Of a DNA stretch of 64,000 nucleotides, positions 24,301 through 34,512 are shown in pieces. Made by a program: the position numbers and the translations under genes. Source of the stretch: Xestospongia muta (Eukaryota > Porifera > Demospongiae > Haplosclerida > Petrosiidae); the NCBI GenBank assembly GCA_963693285.1, contig OY848917.1, positions 20,007,745 through 20,071,744 of the forward strand, read 5' to 3'. The first letter of the stretch is position 1. Each line of letters opens with the position of its first letter. The notes under the pieces are model-generated. The model saw nothing but the letters and a program-made list of their open reading frames with translations. It was not told the origin of the DNA and made no database searches.

Positions 24301-27300
24301 AGAAAATCTGTATCTAGGTGGGGGTCTGGACTATGGCCAAGTTGGGTGTTAGCTTGTGGTGTGGTTTCTTTGTGACTTGTGGGTGGTTGGGTGGCCTGGT
24401 GGGCCACAAGAGAAGTTAGTGAGCCGTGGTTAGTGACCCATGAGTGGTAGAGGTGACCCAGTGACACTGTGGTGAGACTCAGGTGGTAGGAGTGTCCGTG
24501 AAGGAGGCCAGAAGCAACCATGGTACAGGCCATGAGAAAGTATATTAAGTACACTCACCAAGTTCTGAGTCCATTATTATTGATGTAAGGGAAGGTGACT
24601 TGACTGAGCCTGGTTTATTTTAGGAATTATTCTGACGAATTCAGGACAATTCCTCCTGAATTGTTCAGAAAATTGTTCCAAGGAGGGCTTCCACAAACAG
24701 GACAGTTGGTCTGAGGTGTTATCAGTGCCTGACACAGATGGAAGTGTGGCAATTTCATCCATAGCAGTGTGCATGTATAGTGAGAGCTCAGAGAAAAGAC
24801 TTCGAGTACTAGACAAGTGAGGGACATTTTTAACCAAAGATAACTCTAAGGGTGAAAACCTGGACAAAGTCTGCCAAATGTGAGGTACTCCTCAGGATTG
24901 CACATGTTTTCAGTTGCTATTAAACTCATCTAAGGCTACACCCAAAATCTCATTATATAAGTGTAACTTAAAACAATTGCAATTCTCAAATTTATTCGTA
25001 TGTCACATCCTGTTCTGTGAAAGTGGCCTGGATGTAAGAGGCGAACCAAATAACATTGTCAAAATGACTACTTTACTAACTCGAGCACTCAAGATGTTGC
25101 TTGCAAAAATGGGTAACACACATATGTTTTAAACTGTGTTACCTCAGTAAATTGGTGATTAATGTTTTTGGTTTTGTAATTATTGTGTAATACAATGAAG
25201 TGGCAGTAGCATAAGTGGAAAAAAGATTTTCACTATTTAGTAACTTTTTAATGTGATACTTGCAAACAATCTCTGAACTTGTGACTAAGTCATTACTTAG
25301 GTACTGTTGTAGAAAGAAGCACTATGGAGTATTGAGAACTTATGATCAGCTTTAATTGATGAAAATGTTTCACATTTTCCCTAACACAATGGTTGTTTAA
25401 TTGCTAGTGCAGCAGATTATTACATGATCACATAACACCTTCATAAACCTATCTAGATTAATCAAATGCTTACAGGGTCTGACAAGAGACAGAATTATAT
25501 ACAAGATAGGAATGAATCTAGGGGTGCCTGTGATGCACGTGTACCCTTTTACTCTATAATGAAATTCATACTTTCAATTGAACAATCTAGGTCATCCTTA
25601 ATAGGTGTTGCTACCTTATGCTAATAAAATGTAACATAAGCCTTATGACATAGACATGCTCATTAAACTTATGTCATTGGATATTTAGCTGCAAAAATTA
25701 AAATTAAAATCAATATTATATAAATCATAGTGGAAATCTGTACAGCATAGGAAGTGCATACTCCAAGCAAACTTAATACAGTTAGGTTCTAATGTGTTTA
25801 GGGTTATAGGTCTAGGGTATAGTAATATTTTTGGATGCATGTACTTCCTGTGGCATACAAACAGTCACTGCCTATACAAATCAATAACTAACTACAATGT
25901 TTACCTTCATCAAGTGTTTACTTAATACAGTTGTTACTCCAGACACATAATAATAATCGTGTACTAAGTCCACATCAACCTATACAATAATTAATACATA
26001 TATGCCTACCAAATCAATAGTACCTCATCAATACGAAAATGGTGCGGTAAACTGTCATCAGTGGATTCAAGTCCAAGCTAAACAAAATTAATGAAAGTGG
26101 TATCAAATTCTTCACTATCTATTTTATTAAGTGTGTAGTTTAAATAATGTCATTTTGTGAATACTTACATTGAACCATCTACTCTCTGATGAAGGATCAA
26201 CTTTAACATTTGACAGTGCTTTGGGTACAAATGATGACTCTAATATGAATTATAAGTGTAGTCTATATTAAAGTTAGACAACTACCTTTGACAGCCAGAT
26301 TTTTGACAGAATTAACATGTCGTAGTTGAACATATGATCCCTTCGCTATTACTTTATTTTCCTATAATAGGTATGACAGATATATATATATGTGGTTGTT
26401 TTTACTACACAAATAAATAAATACTTTTATGTTTGCTGACTGTTCAATTGATACAAGACTGAATGTTACTTGAGGATCAGAAGGTTGTCCAGGTTCTAAC
26501 TTCTTTAAGGAAATCTAAACAATAAATTGTTGAAGATGTTAATTAATGGCAAGCCACTAACTAAAGATTGTTGTCCTTCTTCTTGTGGTATCACAGCCAA
26601 GTATTGCTGACTTGGCAAGTGTTTAATGCGACATTTTTCATTGATTTTAAGATGATCACCTACAATAAAATGAAAATAAAATCAATTCATATAGTCTAGC
26701 TATTGATTACATTATGATAACAGCTGAACACAAACCTAAGAATGGTGTTTCAACTTTTTCAAGTTGCCAGAAACAATCTCCTGAAAAAGGTGGAGCTTTG
26801 TGTATTCCTTGGAAACTCCCTCTCTGCAGAGCACCCACTAAATTAATTAGACAAGATTTTACATAAAATTATTTTAATGGTTCATGGGCATCGGAAGTCA
26901 ATTAAGAATAGTAGGGCAAGGAAAAAAACACAAGGTAGACCAGAACTTTGGTATCTAATTATTCCGTATGGTTAATAATTATACATCAAATAAAGCAGTG
27001 AATTAAAAGACCTTTGCAACTTTGAAGATGAGAATTTGTCCGAGGATTTTATATGTTTAACCATGACACCAAGAATGTTATTTGAGCCATTGCAATAACA
27101 CTTGCAAAGGTTGTGAAGGCAATTATTCATTGCAAACAGTAACCAATTGTTAATATTCCAAAATTATTACCTGTCCTACTGCTCATAATCCCTATGGCTG
27201 TTATTGCTATCTATAGTTAAGTTTATAACTGATGAGTCAGCAGAAGCTATCAAAGATGATTTCTTGAGCTACAGAACTCAGAAGCTTCAATCAATCAAAC

Positions 27301-27431
27301 CCAATTCAAGTGCTCACAGTAGAAGTCATTGGTTGCTATGTGTGTGTGAGTGCTTAGTGTATCTGGGTAATTTTCATTCATTGCTCTCAAACGATGCATA
27401 CAACAATAGATTAAAATGTGAAATAGACATA

Positions 27432-27467
<36 letters not shown>

Positions 27468-29760
27468 GTACACATATGTGGTCAAACAATCTTAGGCCTA
27501 CCTAGTACATTGCACATGTACATGACAGGACAAAAATGCAACTATATATCAAAATTAAGATGCATACATAGGTTAATAAGTCTTCATTTGTTTATAATAT
27601 TTATATATACTCTAGGGATTTGGTAAATGAATATATTAAATGTGTAAGATGCTTGACTAGCAACTTTTATCCTCATTAGTTCTACTGAATGCATAAGATC
27701 TATAGATTTACTGCCACTAAATTATGTGATGACTTTCTTATGAATATTGGATCTCATATTAGATGATGATTCTGTATCTACTGTCACCTTCATTAATTGT
27801 TTCATCTTGCTTTATATGATCAGATACATGCTCTAGTGAAGCACATCCAGCAAGATATGCTTCACGCTTCATATCAAATAACATAACTACACCACATCCC
27901 TATTAGTATAAATATATGACATCAAATACATATTTTGTGAGTTCACTTACTCTAAGTGCTTTGTCATTGATCTTACATGCCCTTGTCTGACAGTAGATAG
28001 CAAAGGTTGAGTCAGTAACAGCCATCTTCAATTCATACCTAAATAATGACACAACAAATATTTAGTCCAATTAGATTTTCATTTACAAAACAACATCATA
28101 GCTAGTCCATACTTGAAATAATGCTACAATTTAGTAAGACATTATCATTTAATTATAGTACTAGTTTTTAACTAAGATAAGTAATGTTAGACAAATAGAA
28201 TGTTGAATTATAATAAATACAACATCATAGATGCTATAGTGATCTTTCAGAAAAACGTATGTATGTGAAAACAAAAGAATATTGTAGACCTGTCTGTAAG
28301 AGGATTCTTTATAAACAATGCGTGATGCTCTTTCCTAGAAACGGAAGCTAGTTTGACTTTGTCTTTTGGTAATATCTAGAGGAAATACATGAGGATTGAC
28401 TGTTCACCTTTAAAATATCTTACTTTATCTCCTTTTTGTTTCTCTGATTGAGCAGGTAAAATTCTAAAGACACAAGCTTCTTTATCAAATTTATCAACTG
28501 GTACCAGTGTAGCCTAACAAAGAGAAAAGTTCAAAGTTAGTTGAAAACTGTAATAACCAATATATCAAATTGTAGAGGTCAATCTAACCTTTTCAATGTT
28601 TGAAATAATGTTAATGGAAAATTTATTGTAACAGTATAAACTAACTTACAATGGGATTAAGTGATCCTTTCTCATTGACAGATGGCAGTGACAAATATTT
28701 GTTGGAAGAAACATGCAAAAGCTAGAATAATTAACATATTTATGTTTACAGTGAGGGTATCACAAAGTTCAATAATTACTTTAATCTTACGTCCATAGAC
28801 TAGATCACAATGACGAGCTTGAACCTGACACAAAAGACTCAATCATTATGTCATAATACATTTTTCATACATATACACATTATAGCTGTGACAAATTTGA
28901 TTTTTGAGAGATAGGGCCAAGATTAATTGGAAGATGGTAATAATAACACAGATAATTTTTTTTTAATAAGATCTTGGAACAATGTGAACTTAAATAGTAT
29001 ACTAGATACACAAAATGACTTGAAATACATACAAACAGATTTTAGTGTAATTTTATACCTGTAGTAATAGATATAATTATATAAGACATCATCTTTAACA
29101 ATGCAAATTACTATTGTTTTTAAGATATAGTTTACCTTTGGAATTTCCAATGGAGATGTTGACCTGCAAAGAATAAGTAAACTAAAAGCTAACATTCATT
29201 AACATAACCTATTAAAGCATGCAAAGCAAAATACTAGACACTCCAAAATAATGTTATAGTCCAGTCTTCATTACAGAAGCCCACAGTAAATTGTATCTGT
29301 AATACAGCTCTTGCATTTGGACTATATATATAACTTATATCAGGAGCATAATAGATCTAATAGTAACACACAATGGCATATATCTAGTGACATGAGTTTT
29401 GAGTTTCTTAGTATTCTATAAATGTAACCTACTAATTAGTTGGTTAAAATAAGTTTTCAGTGAATGAAACCAATTAATAAATACTTATTGTGCACTTACT
29501 TGGTATCAGGTATAACTTGAAAACAAGCAACTAAAGAGATAATAGCAAAAGATATATGATGAGAAAGTACAATTAACTTAATTAAATTTGTAACTTTTTT
29601 TCAATAGTACATAAATCATTGAGGTCAACTATAGCATTAATAGTAATAATAATAATGATAATATAACAATAAATCTTACTAGACAGTCTTTTGATTACAT
29701 ATTCACATTAAACAATCAATTATTTTGGCTTCGTCTTCATGGTAGTGTTTTATTGCAAGG

Positions 29761-29808
<48 letters not shown>

Positions 29809-32800
29809 CATGCATATATGTACGTGTGCATGTATGTATGTATGCATGTATGTATGTATGCATGTATGTATGTATGCATGTATGTATGTATGTATGTATG
29901 TATGTATGTATGTATGTATGTATGTATGTATGTATATGATTGGTTTCAACTATTCAAAACAGTACATAAATCATTGAGGTCAACTATAGCATTAATAGTA
30001 ACAATAATAATGATAATATAGCAATAAATCCTACTAGACAGTCTTTTGATTACATATTCATATTAAACAATCAATTATTTTGGCTTCGTCTTCATGGTAG
30101 TGTTTTATTGCAAAGTATATATATATATATATATGCATGCATGTATGTATGTATGCATGCATGCATGCATGCATGTATGTATGTATGTATGCATGCATGT
30201 ATGTATGTATGTATATGATTGGTTTCTACTATTCAAAACAGTATCATTAGGTCAACTATAGCATTAATAGTAATAATAATAATGATGATATAACAATAAA
30301 TCTTACTAGACAGTCTTTTGAACACATATTCACATTAAACAATCAATTATTTTGGCTTTGTCTTCATGGTAGTGTTTTATTGCAAGGTATATATATATAT
30401 ATTTATATGCATATGATTGGTTTCAACTATTCAAAATTTCACAATATTAAACAATAATAATTGTGGTATTTTATATTTAGCAATGCTTAATAAACAGGTC
30501 AGCAATATCAAAATTTACAGAAGTAAAAAATGATTCAATGTCTTGTGTATTGAAAACAATACTCTTGAAAGAGTCAAACAAGCAAAGACCGGGACTTAAA
30601 AGATTAATTCGCTGAATACCATCATGATACTGATGGAAAATTGTTTCAATGGTTCGATTACCTATTGATAAAAACTTTTCTGTCAGACACCATCGTTAAT
30701 TTTGGAGGGTAAATCTCTGTTTGCAAAACCTTTGCTATCACTGAATATTAAAGTAAGGAGTGGGGCTAGTGACTAGACTCAGAGTATGAAGCAGAATATT
30801 CAAGTTCTTTATTGAGCATAGTCAGCCAGACCAAACTCAAAGTGGGAAAGGACTTGATGATGAAGAGACAGAGGTATGTAGCATGCAAGATTACTTTAAA
30901 ATAAATTGGATTTTAAATAAAGAATATCAGAAGAAAGTTTCACAAGTATATCATTGCTACAAAAGCCCATGAAATAGAAGCAAGTTGGCACTATAATACT
31001 TAATCCTTTAGAAAGATATTAATAACAAAGGACAAGTGTTGATACAAATGTTGCTATATACAAAATGGCACAACCATTATAAGAAGATTTATCATTGAAA
31101 ATTTGCACCCATTGTTGCATACAAAATTTGAGGCTTAGCATGATCATGTTACACTATATCAGATGGTCCTATATTTGTTAAAGGAAGTCGTCATGACTAT
31201 TTCAGAAATTAAATGTGGTAAGTGATGGTATCCTGTTGCAGTTTGCTTAGTGCTTAAATTCTTTAATTTGTTATGTGCCAACATCTTAGTTCAATAGGAT
31301 TGCTGTTCCAAGTATTTTTCCAAGAATGTGGCCCATAAGTTTGATAGTACTAGTACCTAGCTCTAGTTAAACCTTATCTCCTGATAATCATGGAGGCATA
31401 ACCTACCCCTATGTTGTCCTTTCTGCTAACTCACTCACTAATTTACATATAAAGTTTAATCAATTAGAAATATACTGCTGTTCTTTCAAAATTTGCTAAA
31501 ATTATATTTTAGAGGTTCCTCCTAGTGTACCAACCTCTACTATTTTTAAGGAACCATCAAATTAATTTGAAATATGATGTTATTGAGCATGAAATATAGG
31601 AGATCTATGATAGGTGCATATTCAATTTAGGTGACCTCTAAATTGAGGGTTATAAGCTTGGTCAAAGATGAACTTAATGTGTCAATATGTTGATTATATG
31701 CTGATTCAGGGCAAATTATTGCTCCAAAAAGTGCCAATGATTCTTGGGTCTTTACACTTACATATGGCAATGTCTCATATTGATGAAATAGATATTAAAG
31801 AAATGAACAAGAAACTGTAATCATCCTTTTTGGACAAATGGTTCAGGGACTTATCCAGACCTATTGTGAAGTCATATTTTCAACTGGCTACTAAACTTTT
31901 GCCAGACTCATAATCTTTTATCTGACCCTCAGTTCAGCTTTAGATCTGGTCATTCACAGAGTCCGCTTCCATTAACTCATGGTTTACTCAGCTGGATAAA
32001 GGGTACTCTATCTGTGCAACATTTTTTGATCTAACTAAAGCATTTGACACAATTCCACATCAACCACTTCTTGATGTCCTCTTTTCACTTGATATCCCTC
32101 ATCACCTTATGGTTTGGCTTCAAAGCTATCTCACTCTTCAATCTCAGCAGGTTGTTGTTGATGGCTGTTCCTCTTCTAAGTCCACCGTCCTATTTGGTGT
32201 TCCTCAAGGCTCGATTCTTGGACCAATTCTCTTTTATATGTGAATGACATATTCCAGTGACCTTTCTCCTCAACTTCATCCATCATCTTATATGCTGACG
32301 ACATCCTTCTATCGTGCCCCTTCAAATCATCCTTCGAATTTTCACTTGCACAATCTAACGTTAATATTCTCTCTTCCTGGGTTAAATCTAAACACTTAAC
32401 GATTAATCACTCAAAAATCAAATACATGATTATTTCCAGAAAGTCTCCTACATCTTTTACTACTCTTCCTTCTCTTTTCCATGATGGATCACCTCTTGAA
32501 TTAGTCTCTTCATTTAAGTACCTAAGTGTTACTCTAACCTCTAACCTCTCCTGGTCTACTCATATCATTGAAACCTGTTCTAAGGCCAAGAAACTGCTTG
32601 GCTACATCTATCGTCAATTTTACCATAACTCTTCTTCTTCTGTTCTTATTAAATTGTACTTGACATTAATCCTCCCCATCCTTATGTACAGCTCCTTTGT
32701 TTGGGATCCATATTCCATTCCTAACATCAACAAATTGGAAAACGTTCAGCATTTTGCCCTAAATCTCTGAAGTAAAATTGGACCTCTGATTACGCTCTAC

Positions 32801-33955
32801 TTCTACAACTTTCAATCTACCTTCTCTATCCTCCTGTAGAACAACATCCATGGTTGTCCTTTTATACAAGTTCATCTTTAGTAAGCTCTACATTCCTGCT
32901 GGCTCTTTTTCATTTCAAAACCAGTCCTCTTATAATTTATGTTCTTTTCACCCATTAAACCTGAATCAGCAGATCTTCTGGTACCCTCAACTCCTTCCTT
33001 CCCAGTGCTATTTCCCTGTGGAGTTCACTTCCACATCATTCAAAGATCTCAACTCTGCAAGGCAGTTCAAGCAAAATATTTCTTATTTACTTTAAAATCA
33101 TATCAGGAATATAGTGTATATATTGTTCATATTTATTCATTCATTCACCTGTTCATATTTATTCATTAATATCATCACTTATCATAAATCCTTCACCTCC
33201 TATTTTATTATATTCTATTGTTTTTGATGCTCTTCATATTAGCTTTGCTATTGAGTGTCTTTTGTGTTTTAATAAAAAAAAAGTCACAGACGGACATTCC
33301 AATTCCTAATTCCTATATCTTCCACGCACCTTTGCGTATTAAAAAAATCCAACTAACAACCCAGTTGATGAGTTCCAATTTCTTATTCCATTTTGGCACT
33401 AGCGCCATTTCTAGGCTTTTTGTTATACTTAATAAATCGCGGAGCGAGAGTACCACGAGACATCTCTAAGGATCGAGCGTCAGCGAGATGTTTCCAGTTG
33501 GGTGTGTTCCTGATTTCGGTTGTATATTCGAATTGGAACCCATCAACTGTATCTTTAATTAGAATATAATGTGCGCGGAAGAAATAGGAATAGGAATGTT
33601 CGTCTGCGCTTCCGTATATTATTAATGTGATTGTTCAAAATGTCAGTTCGTAGTCTACTACGCTTGCGTGTTGATGCACCTACAGCTCTTGTGTATAAAA
33701 CACTTATCTACTTACAGTGTACATTTGGGAAGACAGGGTCATTCCACTGTGCTAGTTCAGGGTTACTTGCAGGAAAAAGAGTAACAAGTCTATTAATAAG
33801 AGAGTATAAATTTTATTTATAAAATTAAGCACAATGCAGTATGACATTATGCCAAAAGCAACTAGTTACCTGGAGTACTGTGAATAAACATATCCTTTTG
33901 CTTCAGCACAGTACAAAAGAATAGTGTCACCTTCAGAAATGTGTCCACTATCCAT
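11907..33955 (-). CDS. IP3-receptor-like channel protein, divergent paralogue
   Basis: A minus-strand gene of many short exons separated by mostly 40-80 base introns. ATG at 33,953-33,955 and TAA at 11,907-11,909 bound roughly the 2,700 residues usual for IP3 receptors. Domain order follows the family: N-terminal beta-trefoil/MIR, RIH armadillo helices, long helical middle, RIH-associated domain, membrane channel, then a C-terminal CFIC...HNMW zinc-finger-like linker. Canonical IP3 receptors release Ca2+ from the ER on IP3 binding. Here the filter GGGVGD is replaced, RTTGR is absent and Y-R-K of the ligand pocket reads Y-E-N, so a normal IP3-gated Ca2+ channel is doubtful. Exons checked join in frame. 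One gap remains: exon 1 leaves two bases while the next recognised exon (29,530) needs one, so at least one exon is unseen in the transposon-filled first coding intron. RyR is excluded by size and lack of SPRY repeats. Confidence 0.92.
12373..13741 (-). CDS. IP3R-like gene: membrane channel domain
   Basis: Exons: about 13,741-13,650 (TM1, LREWTLIILTLLLNLLMLAV), 13,441-13,232 (IWGIIHFILAIWMVAEYFIL), 13,205-12,683 (several TM segments, including ISVAFLVLAVLFMYAVFSFV) and 12,534-12,373 (last helix, FFIIVTILGLHLVIAILVDR then FSELRSEW). The exon starting ALRRSGRFV matches the ...SVTRNGRSI... S4-S5 region of IP3 receptors, and CNTLLECYITVI matches the pore-helix CDTLLMCIVTVM. Directly after it, where the family has GLRNGGGVGD, this protein has GLLDTLGA joined by splicing to ALPVTYVGQSG. 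The filter glycines and the acidic residue are gone, and the splice junction (GGAGCT/GTAAGT to CACAG/GCTCTT) is clean, so the loss is not a modelling error. The gate helix itself is well kept. Confidence 0.92.
13980..15200 (-). CDS. IP3R-like gene: RIH-associated region
   Basis: Short exons read LLQTFTDDLNEDTFQLIQMN, IINICAGNYSNQEIAFNSQV, SINNILNYK and LLEIMLEETDSKSKELAVKI. They align with the RIH-associated segment of IP3 receptors (LESLTEYCQGPCHENQN..., then [20 protein letters not shown]). Downstream exons (14,295-14,214 and 14,108-13,987) carry NYVNENDKKEILTR and a basic stretch KQILRKKIKRDSPEDKVNGL, leading into the first membrane helix. This part forms the helical layer linking the ligand end to the pore. 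Identity is low but order and length agree. Confidence 0.75.
15420..21450 (-). CDS. IP3R-like gene: central helical (armadillo) region
   Basis: About 25-30 small exons, mostly 70-180 bases, with open frames between GT-AG sites. Examples: 15,722 to about 15,550 (LANLNLGEKLTECMHSSGIL), about 15,950-15,843 (LGHPKDDIALQVLGFLDVLL), about 16,465-16,290 (KERADLDGLLQTTLQVISGV) and 21,437-21,240 (FRKEWKFITFEDALICIKDL). The peptides are leucine-rich amphipathic helices, as in the ARM2/ARM3 solenoid of IP3 receptors. LLYQGNRNAQKKI matches the family phrase LLYHGNTTVQDSF. Other parts are too diverged to align by eye, and not every exon boundary was fixed. A (GATG)n microsatellite lies in an intron at 17,220-17,243. 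Confidence 0.75.
21820..22900 (-). CDS. IP3R-like gene: RIH domain (alpha half of the ligand core)
   Basis: Exons read LLQDLCEWIPQKRNRPNMLR (about 22,890-22,757), SLCKKVSKVLHCYIDYENKK then FQLYLALDRFLDVLVYK (about 22,577-22,463), GYDIGIEQVLSRLVRDER (about 22,368-22,315) and PSTLDFLRTLSFIAGKPSRH (22,095-22,025). They align in order with the rat IP3R1 segment holding NRERQKLMR, the RVLRHSQQDYRKNQEYI helix, IGYDVLAEDTI and RFLDYLSDLCVSMNKS. In that protein R504, K508, R511, Y567, R568 and K569 hold IP3. Here the Arg of the NR pair and the Arg of MLR may be kept, but the DYRK position reads DYEN, putting an acidic residue where R568 binds phosphate. Confidence 0.88.
22950..25900. mobile_element. 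About 3 kb insertion in an IP3R-like intron
   Basis: This intron is about 3 kb, whereas the matching interval of the decayed copy (5,260-5,940) is under 0.7 kb. The extra DNA contains a segment (23,050-23,150) resembling part of the 36-37 kb satellite, a moderately GC-rich block with long open but unrecognised frames (23,220-23,780), and a G-rich plus-strand tract (24,230-24,540) of GTGG-type phrases. No reverse transcriptase or transposase motif was recognised. It is probably one or more insertions of unknown type. Confidence 0.5.
25905..26400 (-). CDS. IP3R-like gene: exons linking MIR and RIH parts
   Basis: Exons: about 25,979-25,905 (VHDYYYVSGVTTVLSKH), about 26,077-26,024 (LGLESTDDSLPHHFRIDE), about 26,240-26,167 (VPKALSNVKVDPSSESRW) and about 26,365-26,285 (KVIAKGSYVQLRHVNSVKNL). 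The last matches NSYVRLRHLCTNTWVHST of the MIR fold in IP3 receptors. All four have counterparts in the decayed copy at 5,945-6,390, where two carry frame-shifting deletions. That contrast is good evidence that this copy is under constraint. Confidence 0.85.
26570..29530 (-). CDS. IP3R-like gene: N-terminal beta-trefoil and MIR domains
   Basis: Exons joined in frame: 29,530-29,500, 29,163-29,136, 28,824-28,780, 28,721-28,650, 28,513-28,424, 28,375-28,290, 28,038-27,951, about 27,899-27,825, then about 26,838-26,575. Peptides LLHVSSNKYLSLPSV, CGVVMLFDMKREAYLAGC, DCFWQLEKVETPFL and CRIKHLPSQQYLAVIPQ match in order IQLLHLKSNKYLTV, GGDVVRLFHAEQEKFLTC, KALWEVEVVQHD and FRFKHLATGHYLA of IP3 receptors. 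Both beta-trefoils of the suppressor and ligand core are therefore present. The RTTGR loop that contacts the IP3 phosphates should follow the EAYLAGC strand; instead the sequence is LEHVSDHIKQDE, acidic and unrelated. Confidence 0.88.
27060..27820. other. Intron content, (TA)n microsatellite
   Basis: A long intron of the IP3-receptor-like gene between the 27.9-27.8 kb and 26.84 kb exons. It contains a perfect (TA)n run at about 27,436-27,463. Open frames of 60-90 codons here show no family resemblance and no splice context. Confidence 0.5.
29600..30430. repeat. Three tandem units with expanded (ATGT)n
   Basis: A unit beginning near gaggtcaactatagcatta and ending attgcaaggtatatata occurs at about 29,600-29,770, 29,955-30,130 and 30,235-30,400. 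Units one and two are each followed by long ATGT/ATGC tetranucleotide arrays (29,783-29,935 and 30,134-30,215), while the third has almost none. Spacing is about 355 and 272 bases. The open frames of Tyr-Val-Cys-Met or Ile-His-Thr over this region are repeat artefacts. It lies in the first coding intron of the IP3-receptor-like gene. Confidence 0.9.
30477..30695 (-). other. Unrecognised open stretch in an intron
   Basis: A minus-strand frame of about 70 codons contains FHQYHDGIQRINLLSPGLCL and IESFFTSVNFDIADLFIK, then TAA. The composition is protein-like. An acceptor-like CAATAG lies just inside its start. It does not match the IP3-receptor segment expected here. It could be transposon debris or an unrelated nested exon. 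Confidence 0.25.
31110..33200 (+). mobile_element. CR1/jockey-like LINE, truncated and frame-shifted
   Basis: Reverse transcriptase blocks appear in order but in different frames: IKCGKSDGIP (31,205-31,235, like the KSPGPDGIP block), FFDLTKAFDTIPHQPLL (about 32,020-32,075), FGVPQGSILGPILFYM (about 32,192-32,240), YADDILLSC (about 32,291-32,316), then FKYLSVTLTSNLSWSTHI and KKLLGYIYRQFYH (32,515-32,630). The aspartates of FFDL and YADD are those that bind catalytic metals in this enzyme family. Stops and shifts separate the blocks, so it is dead. It sits antisense in the first coding intron of the IP3-receptor-like gene. A minus-oriented fragment of the same family lies at 7.8-11.1 kb. Confidence 0.85.
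33287..33606. mobile_element. Fold-back MITE of about 320 bases
   Basis: The left end, cagacggacattccaattcc, is matched in reverse complement by the right end ...ggaatgttcgtctg. The pairing continues inward (cttccacgcacc with ggtgcg-like cgcggaag; ccagttgatgagttccaatt near 33,361 with aattggaacccatcaactg near 33,522). No coding capacity. It lies about 350 bases from the ATG of the IP3-receptor-like gene, within the first coding intron. Confidence 0.75.
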
Positions 33956-34009
33956 TCTACAGTAAAATGTAGATGCAGTTATAGTGAAGAATGAAAAGGT
34001 GTTCTTACC
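33870..34009 (-). CDS. IP3R-like gene: first coding exon and 5' leader junction
   Basis: The coding exon 33,955-33,870 begins MDSGHISEGDTILLYCAEAK and continues GYVYSQYS, matching the family start [23 protein letters not shown]. The donor is CCAG/GTAACT. Immediately upstream an acceptor (TACTGTAG) precedes A-ATG, and a donor GTAAGA lies at 34,008-34,003, so a short 47-base intron separates a non-coding leader exon ending at 34,009. That fixes the start codon and places the promoter above 34,010. No NRF1, E-box or TATA motif was recognised there. Confidence 0.85.
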
Positions 34010-34440
34010 TATTAGCCTTATATGAGAAAAGGCTTCTTGGTTTCTTTAACAGCTAATTCAGGTTTTTAAGAGTAGATGTTTTTATAATACTTTATTTCTA
34101 AATTTTGAATGAAAGAGAGGCTAATAAAATAAAGAATAGCACAAAAACCAGAAACTTATATAGAAATCTTAAACATATTCATAGAAATAAACGAATCAAT
34201 AACATGAATCAAAATTAAAACTTAAAACTTAGAATAGCATGAGAACCAAAGTACTAAACATTTGCATCACATATAGTGTAAAACTTTCAAACTTGGCATA
34301 ACAGTTGTTCTAGAATAGCACAGCTTCAGCAGAGTTTTGAAGTTGAATGCATAGCCATTCTACTAAGGTAAATTAAATTGTGAAGAAAGTGTTAATAACT
34401 AATTAAACTAAGTTTGAATGATTAGTCTGTAATTTTTTAG

Positions 34441-34512
34441 CCTGGAACATTGTTGGCATATCCACTTGTCTTAGGTTCGAATTCAGATGATACACTGACA
34501 GTCTCTTCAAAG
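34441..34512 (+). CDS. Orphan exon, unknown; faint resemblance to the SH3 linker exon
   Basis: Seventy-two bases between an acceptor (tttttag) and a donor (GTAAAGTC), open in one frame: AYPLVLGSNSDDTLTVSSK near its end. The second SH3 piece at 3481-3572 also ends ...SSK at a GT donor and has a similar A-x-x-L-G-x-x-x-D-x-L pattern, so the two may be related relics. No partner exons were found within a kilobase on either side. Confidence 0.3.

Noticed and set aside
29737..30021. Overlapping frames on both strands of Cys-Met-Tyr-Val or His-Thr-Tyr-Ile repeats
   Set aside because: Translation of an ATGT tetranucleotide array; no coding signal.
33631..33822. Plus-strand frame MSVRSLLRLRVDAPTALVYK, like a mitochondrial leader
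   Set aside because: Short, next to a fold-back element, no following exon found, and antisense to the first intron of the IP3R-like gene.
11907..33955. Ryanodine receptor identity
   Set aside because: No SPRY or RyR repeats, total size near 2,700 residues, and best phrase matches (LLHVSSNKYLSL, CFICG...HNMW) are to IP3 receptors.
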